NCBI GenBank assembly: GCA_036924285.1
Contig: JAYKYS010000010.1
Coordinates: forward strand, 10,701,001-10,765,000
Length of the DNA: 64,000 nucleotides
Origin: Asterella californica
Taxonomy: Eukaryota > Streptophyta > Marchantiopsida > Marchantiales > Aytoniaceae
Direction: 5' to 3'
The position numbers were made by a program, and so were the translations under genes. Numbering within the stretch: position 1 is the first letter of the stretch; every line of letters starts with the position of its first letter. The notes beneath the pieces are model-generated. The model had not been told where the DNA came from. It made no database searches and worked only from the letters and a program-made list of their open reading frames with translations. This document shows positions 1 through 9,633 of this stretch, piece by piece.

Positions 1-65
1 TCTAAGGCTTAGAGAGAACCTATGTTATATTAAAAGATCATCTAACAACACGGGCTCTGATACCA
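1..65 (-). mobile_element. Inner edge of an LTR retrotransposon with tRNA-iMet PBS
   Basis: Read on the minus strand, 65 to 54 is TGGTATCAGAGC, the canonical plant primer-binding site complementary to initiator-methionine tRNA. It directly abuts the terminal dinucleotide of the LTR at 66. The element therefore runs leftwards out of the window and only its first ~65 internal bases are here. Such a PBS is usual in plant Ty1/copia and some Ty3/gypsy elements. No coding sequence is visible, so the superfamily is not decided. Confidence 0.75.
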
Positions 66-312
66 TGTAGGAAACTAAGATAACTTACTCTAAGACACTT
101 AGCTGGAAAGCATACACTGAATGTGTGTGAGAGAAGGAGAACGAGAGAGAGCTGAATAGTCCAAGCCAAAGATAAACTCTGATGAAATGAAATAATATTA
201 GTAGACCAAGTGGGTCTCTCTAATATACAAGGAGAGGGGCAAAGGGTCGAGGGGTGTCTTCCCCTTGCGTCCCTTCACGATATCTAGTTCAAGGATAGTT
301 ATTGTTCACACA
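66..312 (-). repeat. Probable 5' LTR of the minus-strand element
   Basis: The segment starts TGTAGGAAAC at the PBS side and the best opposite end is ...GTTCACACA near 310-312, giving TG...CA termini and about 245 bp. Read on the minus strand it begins TGTGTGAACAATAACT, a usual LTR opening. The outer limit is a judgement because the partner LTR lies outside the window. Confidence 0.5.
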
Positions 313-1184
313 TTATTCTATCATGTTTATTTTGAATTGTCTCTAAGAGGATAGAATGAGATCATTCATCATGTAGAAGTAACCCCTTGTGGGGTACCTA
401 AGACCGCTTCAGCTCCGATCAGCCGTACGTACTATATGAAAGTTCAATTTATTTTATGTATTACGGTATACCTCCTTTCTTTCTTGAGCTCTCAAATCGA
501 GATCAACCTCGATCGAAGTTCGAAGAGAATGATTACTACCTTGTCTTGGTAATAAACATCACCCAGACTTGACTTTACGGTACTTTCCCACCTCAGCTTG
601 CAACTTCGTCTTCAGCGGTCGAGCGACTTGCGACTTGCAAACTTCGGAGCTTCGAGTCTTCCGAATGCGAGCTTCGAATCGAATATGGGCTTTCGAACTT
701 CAACCAACGAACTAAAAATCTTTAAATTTTATTTAATTTTAATTCGATGCTTGTTTCTCAAGAAACAACTGAAGTGGTAATGACATGACTTTCGAGTCAC
801 ACACTTCGACCAACAAGCGATGAAGTTCGATGCTTCGTGTTCACATTCAGAAGATTTCAGAATGTGTTTGTCCGTCTGTCAAGTTTATTATTTTTTGATA
901 ATTTTCTTTCGGTAAATTTTCCCCAATGGATATTAATTTAAATTACTGAATATGCATACAACTCCCGTCAGCAAGGAGAAGGACGAAAAAGACATATTAT
1001 GGAAAAGTGCTAATAAAATTTGCCAAGCTAATCAGGATTAAAATCCTAGTTCCACTATAAAAGCTCCAGGCCATCCAGAATCTGCAAACGAGTTGAGTTC
1101 AAAATCAGCGAAAACAACCATTAAAACCCGAGTATGAGTACAAGTGCTTTGGTGATCTAGAATACTTTATTCTGCGAGTTTGCT
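313..1184. other. Non-coding stretch before E1
   Basis: No credible gene. The part at 490-840 is rich in CTTCG/TTCGA words. A TATA-like TATAAAAG lies at 1056-1063, about 130 bp before the first E1 reading frame, and could be what remains of an E1 promoter. The 60 bases at 1122-1180 resemble 41932-41990. I find no counterpart of the E1 3' LTR here, so the 5' LTR of E1 appears lost. Confidence 0.5.
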
Positions 1185-1251
1185 TTGAGAGAAATGAGAA
1201 ATTTAACTGATATGCAGAAAATGATTTTGGTGACTAGGGGTTCATCCCACC

Positions 1252-2147
1252 TTGAAATTTGTGCGATCAGTAGCACTAGGTGCTCGATCTGTAGGGAGAA
1301 CCTTTACCAGGAAGTGTATTTGGTGCGACAGTCTAGATCATCTCAGAGGAGATTGTCAAGACTTAGCGATTGTCTTGCGAGAGAGCTTGGTCAGTTATCA
1401 GAACAACAGGTTACATCTAATCGTCACTGGACAACCTCTGAACACATATTTTGGAAGAGGAGGAATGAGGAGTTTGCTCCCAGCACTTACGGGTGTGAAA
1501 ACTACAGCAATGATTGTGAGCTCTGCAGAAGCTGATGTATATACAGGGAGAGTTGAGGTGCGCTCTAATCCAACTATAGTTGAGCAAGCTGCTGAAGTTT
1601 CAGTTGAAATGATGAAGAGAGGTGCAGAAAGTATTAGGAGAGCTACTGGATGGAGAGACCTTGTAGATGCAACTTCCGTTCAAGCGTTTTGGAAGCGAGC
1701 AGTGAACAAGATGTAATTGTAGAAGATAAGAGACGGCGGGATGCTTTTGACTTAGATGCAGGAGCGCCTGATGATGGTGATCGTCGAAGAATAATGAGGA
1801 GAAGAGCAGCGGAGCCATCACCATCTGGATGGGTACCAGCTGGTAGGTTTCGTACTGTAGAGGATAAGAGGTTTACAGCACAAGAGAAAGAGAAGGCTCC
1901 AGCTTACAAGTTGACTGCAGACATCGAAACGGCAACAGACTTGCGTACTGTTTTGGAGCAACGAATTCTATATGCTAGAGTGGAGTTTTCTCTTCGAGAG
2001 GTACTTGGTATCGCGAAAAGAGAGTTTCATGAGTTGATAATTGATATCATGAAAAGAAAGAGACAAATGTTGCCAGAGCAAGTAACTAGTCAGATGGTTG
2101 GAGTGGTGGATGCTATTGGTGTTAATGAATTAGGTGATGCCGAGTAA
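1252..2147 (+). pseudogene. E1 gag nucleocapsid and linker
   Basis: A frame starting at 1252 contains a CX2CX4HX4C zinc knuckle (CIWCDSLDHLRGDC, 1315-1356), the RNA-binding motif of retroelement nucleocapsids. A second frame (1650-2147) carries a basic-acidic linker followed by a helical stretch containing KAPAYKL and LREVLGIAKREFHELI. I recall similar segments between nucleocapsid and protease in gypsy elements of lower plants, but this is from memory. The two frames overlap at 1650-1716, which marks a frameshift. No capsid region is recognised upstream, so gag is probably 5'-truncated. Confidence 0.7.
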
Positions 2148-2239
2148 GAATCAAGGGTTGCTGGTCCTGCTATTGTTGAGAATGAAGATGAAGAATTTGA
2201 GGAGGACAAGTCAAGCACAGATAGTGATTTCAAACAAAA

Positions 2240-2700
2240 TCACTGGGCACATGCAACAACAGAGATGCATGTTCGACTTGGAGGGCTTTCTAAGTCGGTA
2301 CTTGCACTTGTGGATCATAAGTCAGAAATCAACATTATTTCAAATGAGGTGTATGTGAAGAGATGATGGTCAATCGAAAAGAACCATGGTTGGGTACTCT
2401 AAGCTGCTAACAACCAAAAGGGTGAGTTATATAGAACCTGTCTAAATATACGTGTAAGGATTGGAGATGTAGAGGTTGATCAATATTTCTTTGTATAGTC
2501 GTCTGTCTCTTATCCTGTCATACTGGGCTAGCCTTACATCACCGCTGTTTGAATGGAGACAAACATGATGAATGATGGATCTCATTATACTAGAATTTGG
2601 AGTCCTGATGACAAGTATTTAGTACAATTTTTGACTGTTCGTGCGAGACATGAGCAGAATCGACAAACCCTTAGAGATCTCAGACAAAGAGATGTAAGGA
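2240..2700 (+). pseudogene. E1 retropepsin-like protease region
   Basis: The active-site-like segment reads LVDHKSEINIIS (D at 2313-2315). The usual D-S/T-G-A is replaced by D-H-K-S. Downstream, a flap-like segment and LGxPYITA (about 2525) followed by a QFLTVR stretch fit the C-terminal half of a retropepsin and its linker. In-frame stops occur at about 2363, 2497 and 2528. The fold and the position after the zinc knuckle support a protease. DHGS-type variants may be normal for this clade, in which case only the K is a decay change. Confidence 0.6.
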
Positions 2701-2703
2701 TTT

Positions 2704-3393
2704 TTGCAGTCCACTCCTGTAGAGGGGGGTGACATGGGTGTAGAACCTACTATTGAGATCTCGTCAGAGTTGATACACAAAGTGGAAGAGTCAGATGAGA
2801 AACATGTACATGAGTTTGAAGACATGTACAGTGTACATAGTTGGCAGTCTGGATTGTTGATGTTCGAAAGCGATGGGTGGAGTCAGTTTATGAGAGTTGA
2901 AGATATGGAGAAAAATACAAAAATATAGGTGGTGAAACAAGTATAAGAGTTGTGGCGTGCAGGGATTCTGCATGAGGATGATGTAGTCTCTGGCTTGTTT
3001 GAGGAGTTTATGTATGTACAGTCAATTGCTAGTTGGTTGGACGGTGTAAGTAGATTGATAGAGGAGAAAGATGATATGATCGTGACTCCTATCCACTCTC
3101 GACAAATATATGAGGAGATCGCTATATATTTGTGGTTCTTTCCTTATCCGATGTAGGACAGTGAGAGAAGAGAAGTAGTTTGTTGGTGTGCACGTCCTCA
3201 GGAAGTAGAAGTCCATGCGACCTACAAATCTTTACTGAGAAAAGTGAAGCCAGTGGCAACTCAACTACCTGCTGACTCGCAACAGCAAGTACAATTAGCG
3301 GGCACTGAGCCAATATTGTGTGAGCATAGACAAGTAAGACATCAGTTTACCGAAGAGACGTTGAGAGAGCTCTAGATAGGAGGGGGTGATTTC
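2704..3393 (+). pseudogene. E1 protease-RT spacer
   Basis: Two fragments in the polyprotein orientation (2704-2928 and 2950-3156) are acidic and carry no motif I recognise. They lie between the protease and RT of E1, separated by stops, and most likely represent the spacer of the polyprotein. Confidence 0.45.
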
Positions 3394-3660
3394 TTGAATG
3401 AGGTTGAGAAGATTGTTTTTGAGCAGATGATAATGGATCATGGTAAAGCATTTTCTTTTTCAGCAAAGGAGATAGGTTGTGGATCCAAAAGTAATAGCAC
3501 CTATGGTTATATTCACATTCCCTCATGTGCCTTGGGATCTGAAATCAATTCTGGTTCCTTGTGCCTTGCTGCTTAAACTCATTGAATTGCTGAAAGAGAT
3601 GGAAATACTTGAGCCGTCTATGGGACCATACTCTAGCAGGTGGTGGAAGTGGAGGAAGAA
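3394..3660 (+). pseudogene. E1 reverse transcriptase, N-terminal edge only
   Basis: Two frames (3394-3480, then 3479-3660) read through a frameshift into APMVIFTFPHVPWDL, KLIELLKEMEILEPS and PYSSRWW. This is the fingers entry of a gypsy RT, which binds the template before the catalytic palm. The palm with YxDD and the RNase H do not follow. After a short unrecognised stretch (3660-3790) the reading continues directly with integrase, so about 1.5 kb typical of the family has been deleted. Confidence 0.75.
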
Positions 3661-3791
3661 GAAAAAGGATGTTATGTGTCAGGTTTATCTACATGTTACA
3701 AACTCGAAGCCGTTGTTGTTTAGAGAAGAGCTTTACGCATATAGACTTCATGACATAGGGTATTACTTGAGTTCGTGGAGAAGCAAGAGGG

Positions 3792-4689
3792 ATGCGCGAA
3801 GTAGAGTTCAGAGAGATAAAGAAACAAGCATACAACTATCTTCTACGCGATGAATATCATTGGAGACGACCACAGAGAAGAGATGAAATGTTCATACGAG
3901 TAGTGGACGATCTGCAGACTAAGCAGCGACTAATGAAGGAGTTTCATGACACCTTGTGGGCTGGACATCGAGGGATTTGGACTAGACATCGAGAGATTTG
4001 GGTTACTTCTGAAAGAGATATACTAGTGAAAAGATCTGTATCGAGATATGATTAACTATGTTAGTTCGTGCTTGCATTGTCAGTTTTACTCGAAGATGCG
4101 ATATAAAGATGGTGTTGTGCCGACTTACCCGTCTTGCATTCACTTCCAATGGGTTCTCGACTTGGTGATAATGCCTCCGGGTTATTTGGTTTTGGCTCGT
4201 GAGGAACTCTCCAACTTTGTAGAAGGGCGAGCACTAAGGACGAAGACTAAGGAAGGTATATGTAGGTTTGTACTTGAAGACATTGTTTGTAGATATGGAT
4301 CTATAGGAGGACAGAGGAGAATTACGTGATGCAAAAGCAAAGGAGTCTTTTGCTCTCGATATGGTGTGAAGCTCAAGCTTACTACTGCGATGAACCTAGA
4401 GGGAATTGACAAGAGCAAACGTGGACATCCATCAATGTTCAAGCTTTGGTGAAGGCATGTAACGGTAGGCATATAGAGTGGCCTAGGTTACTCCCCTTTG
4501 CTTTATGGACTAACAGGACGACTCATTGTACTACTTCTGGGTACATGCATGTTGAATTAGTGTTGGGACAAAAGCCGATGATGCCAGCAGAAGAAGACTT
4601 CCTTACTTAAGCTACGTTGGCATGGGAAGACAATATGGATCACGTACAGCTCTCTCACTATGCATCAGACAGTTAGAACACAGAGAAGA
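3792..4689 (+). pseudogene. E1 integrase, N-terminal and core part
   Basis: The zinc-binding region (HDTLWAGHRG, then CLHCQFYSK about 4066-4092) is followed by the core entry WVLDLVIMPPG with the first catalytic Asp at 4159-4161. LVLAREELSNFVEGRALRTK continues the core. The second catalytic Asp region is damaged (4305-4350). NLEGIDKSKRGH (about 4390) corresponds to the third acidic segment. Further on, PFALWTNRTTH and VLGQKPMMP are C-terminal landmarks shared with E1'. Frameshifts lie near 4050, 4330 and 4610. The frame is cut at 4689 by E2. Confidence 0.85.
4686..4689 (+). repeat. Target-site duplication of E2 (left copy, AAGA)
   Basis: AAGA here and at 20653-20656 flank E2. Removing E2 and one AAGA restores an E1 sequence that lines up base by base with the homologous, uninterrupted minus-strand copy around 52300-52360. 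Four base pairs is shorter than the 5 bp usual for Ty3/gypsy. Confidence 0.75.
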
Positions 4690-4981
4690 TGTCACGTCAG
4701 TTTGGCTAGTCAACTAGGTTGACCGAGTGCGAAGTGAGGAATCCCGGTAAGGTCGTTAGTGCAGTTAGGACAAGTTGGTGGGAGTGTCCACAAGGGGTAT
4801 ACTTCGCAGGTAGGACTTGGAGACCTCAGTTCTTCAAGTTGAGCCTTCAAGCTCCTTGCTATGGTGAGTAGTCTTGTGAGTGAGATCTGGATTCTCTGCA
4901 AGCACAGAGTAGATTTGGCTCGACTACAGTGATTATCTAGTGCCTGTTGGCATGGTGGAGTGAGTACATACCTTGTTATCA
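4690..4981 (+). repeat. E2 5' LTR, part shared with the 3' end
   Basis: From ACGTCAG at 4694 to TTATCA at 4981 this matches 20258-20545 over 288 bp. After 4981 the similarity stops at once. The 3' end instead continues for ~108 bp to the terminal CGACA at 20652. The true 3' limit of the 5' LTR is therefore unresolved. Confidence 0.7.
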
Positions 4982-6852
4982 CTTGAAGAACTCAGATTGC
5001 GAGGCCTGGTTGAGGGATTTCAGATCACGGATTGCTGCCGGTGGTATCTCCGGAGTTGGCAGATCGTCGGTATCTTTGATTTGCACGTGTGCGTGTGCGT
5101 GGAGTGGTTCGTTTTGGTGTTGTGATCGATCGCTGTGTGGATGGGTGTCGTCTGAACTTGTTCTCAATCGATTTGGTGGTGAGGTAGTGCGGAAGCGCTG
5201 CTGAAATTTGACAGAATGAGTTGAAGTGACCTATTTCGGACTAAAGTGTGCATTGGGGCGTGACAGACAAAATAGTCGACAATGTTAGACCAATGTGGGC
5301 TCGTTGGAAGCGCGCTGGGAAGATGGTCCAAGTGCACGAAGTTTCACGAAGTTTGGTCAAGCCGTTTGTGAGTTATGAGAAGTCGAAATTTCTGATGACG
5401 GATTTTGTGACGAATTTTAGGTCGACAGAAGTGCGTCGGCGAGTGTCAAGTTGGCATGGGTCGAAAATCTTTGGTTCTGAAGAGTGCAATAGGTGCGCCC
5501 AGGAAGACGATTCCAACGCACCAAAAATTGTTCGATTTGGTGAAGGATCGACGAAGTTACAAGCCGAAGAAGGTCACGGGTTAGTCAAAATCGGACGTAA
5601 TCTCGTCTGCGAGTGTCAAATTGGCTGATTTCGACAATTTGGAGTGCAATTTTGACCTCTGAGTTGCTGTTTCGGTTGTGTCCTCGTTGTACTCGTCCTT
5701 CTTGTGGTGTTTGACCCGAGTTCTACTTCTCGAGGCTTCGAGGAGTAGAGGTGCGTGAGAGCGGAGTGCGAGAGTGCAGAGACGGAGCGGAGCCTGAGCC
5801 TGAGCCCGCCGCAAGCCAGCTTACTGGCGTGCGTGAGAGAGGTATCCAAGTTTCAGTTGTGTGAAAAGTGTAAAACTAGTAGGTCACCCATCCCAACACT
5901 ATTTCTAGACTTGGACGCTTAACTCTGTAGCTTTGGCTGTACCACTAGACCAATAGCTCTTGGTGTCTTACAGGGATGCGTGCAAGTACTTAGGGGCTGG
6001 TTTAAGGTAGTAGGAGACCTGCTCGTACGTTCCTAGAGGAGTGGTAGGGCGACCTCAGAGTACTAAGAGGAAGCTGCTGTTTGTGGTAGTATTTCTCTAT
6101 ACCATAAAGATGCGTATGGAGGCAGTTGGTGACAGTTGTCTTGGATGAGCTAGTAGAGCTATCACGTTGATATTTTTGGAGCTACTAGAGATATGGACAT
6201 CTAGTTAATGACCTTAGGTACAGGTTATAACAGTCGGTGATCATATATTGTGCATGTGGTCACCGAAGAAAACGCGTCACTCCGGGTGAGGCTGGGTTTC
6301 TCTTCATGTGAATGTTTGAGTGTTGAGAGTTATCGTTGGACTTCTTGTGGCTGGAACCTCTCCATATTCTGCTTCCTGTTTGTGTGCCGTGTTTGCTTGT
6401 GTTGGCGCTTGATTTCCGGAGTGAGTTCACTCTAGTGTGTTGTCAGTAGTGAGGCTGGAGTGATGACCAGTCAGACTATCTTTGTTTCTCTCACGGTGCA
6501 GTTGGAGTGACGATCAACAAATCGTGAGAGGCTGCTTGTGGTGATGACATGTACAAGTTGTCCTTACCTTAACTGTCCTAGTAGGGGATAGGTGAGCTCA
6601 GTAGGAGCGGGGATAGGCAAGTTGTAGTTACGATGGTGACGGGGATTTCGACATTCTGGTTAGAGAGTGTATCCGCGAGATTCTATCACCACGGAGTTCT
6701 CGGGAGGTTCTGGTGAGGACTTCTCGGACAGTGGGTATACACGGAGTGGGATGAGGTACCGATTACTTACACCATTGCCGTTGGTTGTTCCATAGGACAA
6801 GTCAGACACAGACAGCGCATTTTTTCATGGTGAGTCTAGTGTCGCCACATCG
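4982..6852 (+). other. E2 5' LTR remainder and leader
   Basis: No coding sequence of E2 is recognisable before 6853. The stretch holds a 5S-rRNA-like segment (5880-5935, opposite strand) and several minor reading frames that match nothing. I could not find a TGGTATCAGAGC-type primer-binding site, so the primer tRNA and the LTR/leader boundary stay open. Confidence 0.5.
5880..5935 (-). repeat. 5S rRNA-like internal promoter segment, antisense to E2
   Basis: On the minus strand the segment reads GAGTTAAGCGT, a diverged spacer, then GGGATGGGTGACC. Plant 5S rRNA has AAGTTAAGCGTGC, a ~20-nt spacer, then GGATGGGTGACC at the same spacing. These are the A-box and C-box parts of the 5S internal control region. 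Only this central third is alike, so it is not a 5S gene. Capture of 5S sequence in LTRs is known from Cassandra elements. Confidence 0.6.
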
Positions 6853-7955
6853 TTGTGGGACATGGACGAGATCTATGGGGTCACGAAGGGGCCTCGACGT
6901 TACTCAGATACGATAGGTATCATTGAGCTGGATGACTTGATCCAGGAGTTTGACAGTTGGTGCGATCTGCAGCAGAGGCGGAACCCGCAGTTGTTCACAC
7001 CTTTCATGACGTGGAACGATTTGTTTCAGCACTTGGAGGGACCGCTGATGGACGATTACCATGAATTCAGGCGAGACTTCGGTGTTGAGATTGAGTTGTG
7101 GAGACAACATTGGTCTCCCGACTACGTTTCTATCACTACTAGTGCAGTTTCGGGAGGCGTAGCACTTACAAGTTCGGGTGCCAGTAGCAGTGGTACATCC
7201 ACAAGTGGCGGAGTACCTACTACAAGCGGTGCGTCCACTAGTAGTGGAGCAGGTGGTAGTGCGAGCGGGATACCACAAGGGTTTAACCCTGTGGTTCAGT
7301 TCTTCCACTGTTTGAGGAAGAACTATCAAGGTGTGCGGACTGACAAGTTGAGGAGTCTGCAGGAGTCCAGCGGAAGACTGGAGAGAGCCTACGCGAGGCG
7401 TTTACTCGCATGAGGCGATTAATCAGCGTTACCCAAGGGGTGACAAAAGCACAGGCAGTCCAGTTCTGGTATGAGATACTAGACCGGGAGATGCGTAGGA
7501 GAGTCAGAGATGCCACTCTCCTTAGAGACACCGCTCAGACATTGACAGTTGTCTTTGGTTTGGCTGAACGGATTGAACTCAACATGGTAGAGGAGAGGGT
7601 GGTGACTGCTGGGTTCAGCAGAGACGCATCACATGGGGCGACCTCCTCTTCTCGAGGATCACAGGTTATGCAACAGCGTGGTGGTGGTGGGAGTAAAGAT
7701 CGTGCTGAACACTCACGATCCCATGGAGGTGCTGGAAGATCCGGTGGACAGAAGCTCATGCCGTCCTTCTCTAATCAGCAGCAAGCAGGTCCTTGCTGGA
7801 CGTGTGATGATCCTCATCAACAAAAGGACTGTCCACAAAGGAGAGGTAGTTATGAGACGCATGGGATGTCTCAAGTGGTGCCTAGGCAGTGTGAGCATTG
7901 CGGACGACCAAGTCACAATAGTGACCGTTGTTTTGATCTCCATCCCGAGCTATGA
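6853..7955 (+). pseudogene. E2 gag (capsid and two zinc knuckles)
   Basis: The N-terminal part (6853 to ~7370, frame 1) has an acidic region and a Ser/Gly/Thr-rich linker. After a frameshift near 7370 the reading continues in frame 3 with SLREAFTRMRRL...VQFWYEIL, which fits the C-terminal capsid domain. Two zinc knuckles follow: CX2CX3HX4C at 7794-7832 (one residue short of the norm) and CX2CX4HX4C at 7890-7931. Gag packages the element RNA. A stop at 7953 interrupts the frame, but the same frame continues downstream, so the original gag was longer. Confidence 0.8.
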
Positions 7956-8946
7956 CAAGAGAAGGCTGATCGTGGACAAGGCGGAGGAGCTCAGGGAGAC
8001 CGTGGTGGTCGAGCTGGAGATAGAGGTCCATCACATGAGAGAAGATCAGTCGGTCCATTGTCTGCTACGACGTCAGAAGCAGGTATGGCTGCTCGGATTG
8101 AGCAGTTGGAGCAGAGGATAGCTAGTATGACTATGGCTCAGCGGAGATCTGGTGGAACAGAAGCTTCCACGTCTTATGGAGGAGAAGGAGGTGATTTCGA
8201 CTTCATGGTTGGTGTGGCGCAGATTGAGACATCTGCGGCACTGACTCGGAGTGCAGTACGTATCTCTGAGCCACGACGTGCGTCAGTGGAGTTGGATCCA
8301 CAACGCGGGGAGGTTGGTAGACAAGTCAGGCTTCCTCAGTCGTTGACAGGTGGTCCTCAATGCCTCCGATTGAGGACCACTTCTATGGTTCCTAAACGGC
8401 CTACCCATGTGTAATAGACTTGGAGGCATCGACATCCAAGAGTGGAGGTGATGTGAGTCAACCTTTGACGTCTGTAGACGCGACGTCAAATCTAATGTTG
8501 AGAGCGACTACAACAGTTTTGCGAGCCCTACTATTTTCAGCCATGGATGTGAGAGCATTGAGAGTCAGCTTGGCTCCAGTGTTCCAGTTGGCGGCCACGC
8601 TAAGTGAGAGCGAGGATGTTGTTACCTCTAGTGCTGAGGTGGTTCAGCGAGAGGCGGTTGATGTGTCCATAGAGTCGAAGAAAGACTTACTTTTATGTAT
8701 TGATTTCCTGTTCCTTATCTGTTATGTTCGGATAAATAATAATAAAATTTCCTGTTCTTATTCTTTATTTCCCTTTCGGGTCGCGCCGAGCTCCTTCGGC
8801 GGATCCCTCCAAAGACAGAACTACAGTTCACTGTCAAAAAAGACTTGAGGGCCGCCGCGGGCGTTCCAGCTACTAGTGGTACTTGACAAGCGGCGACTGC
8901 CAGGCTAGATGAGTTACCAGCTAGGCCAGCAATTGACCGTGCTGGA
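7956..8946 (+). pseudogene. E2 gag-protease linker with coiled coil
   Basis: Frame 3 continues after the stop at 7953 with a Gly/Arg-rich stretch. A short heptad segment follows (ARIEQLEQRIASM, about 8085-8125), predicted as a coiled coil by eye, then a low-complexity region to 8414. The stretch 8690-8790 is markedly AT-rich compared with its surroundings and may be a small insertion. No catalytic motif is visible. Confidence 0.5.
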
Positions 8947-9621
8947 TTGGCACCAGGTGTGGTGTTGTTGGACAACAGAAGTGGTATCTTCTGTTTGGTG
9001 GCACCTTCAGGGAAGGTGTATCGACCACAGAAAGTGTTGTTAGACTCTGGAGCCCAACCGTTGATGTTGGGAAAGACGGAGTGTATCGGTTTGGATCTGA
9101 GGAAGTCCGAAGTGGAGAGATGTCCATTCTAGCTACAGACATCTCTAGGGAGATCAGGAGGTACAACTCTACACATGACACGCGAGTTGCTGACGGTGAG
9201 AGTTCGACCAGATCATCCCACGGATGACTCCATGGTGAGAGTCAAGGCTATCGTTACGGCCGCGGAGTCTTATGATGTATTGGTTGGAGGTGTTGTATTA
9301 TACCCTATGGGGTTTGTGATCGATTATTGGACGGGGACAGCATCTTACAGACCGGGTTGGCAGTCCGGTGAGGGACGAGTGAGCCGCTTACCAGTGCGGT
9401 TCAGTGCTAGAGTTTGGACAAAGGAGCTTACATCAGAGACGATGGCATCCGTTGCAGGGTTCAGTTCGGTCATCACTTGGCCAGACGAGTTGTTAGAGGG
9501 CAATGTCCATGCGGAGGATACTCCAGTCTTTGAGGAGGTGGAGGACATGCCTAGCATGTCTACGTTAGTACCATCTGCCTTGGATGTTTCACTCTGGAGT
9601 TCGAGTGGAGATTTGCAGTAG
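8947..9621 (+). pseudogene. E2 aspartic protease
   Basis: VLLDSGAQPLMLG contains an intact D-S-G-A active-site triad (9043-9054), the hallmark of retropepsin. After a stop at 9130 the same frame continues with ELLTVRVRPDHP and VKAIVTAAESYDVLVGG (the flap and the I/L-L-G-like C-terminal segment). Retropepsin cleaves the gag-pol precursor. The frame then runs through an acidic tail to a TAG at 9619. Beyond that, without a shift, it enters the methyltransferase domain, so both were parts of one polyprotein. Confidence 0.8.
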
Positions 9622-9633
9622 TATGCTGATCGG

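Larger units (their letters stand above)
1185..4689 (+). mobile_element. E1: decayed Ty3/gypsy element, 5' part (split by E2)
   Basis: A degenerate gag-pol in several plus-strand frames, in the order zinc knuckle, linker, retropepsin-like region, start of reverse transcriptase, then integrase. The catalytic RT and the RNase H are missing between about 3660 and 3790, so this copy carried an internal deletion. The integrase reading breaks at 4689 and resumes at 20657, after E2. The bases AAGA at 4686-4689 and 20653-20656 are the duplicated target site. A truncated second copy (E1') on the minus strand at 50094-52905 confirms the uninterrupted order across the junction. Confidence 0.85.

Noticed and set aside
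5880..5935. Functional 5S rRNA gene
   Set aside because: Only the central promoter part is alike; both ends of 5S rRNA are missing.
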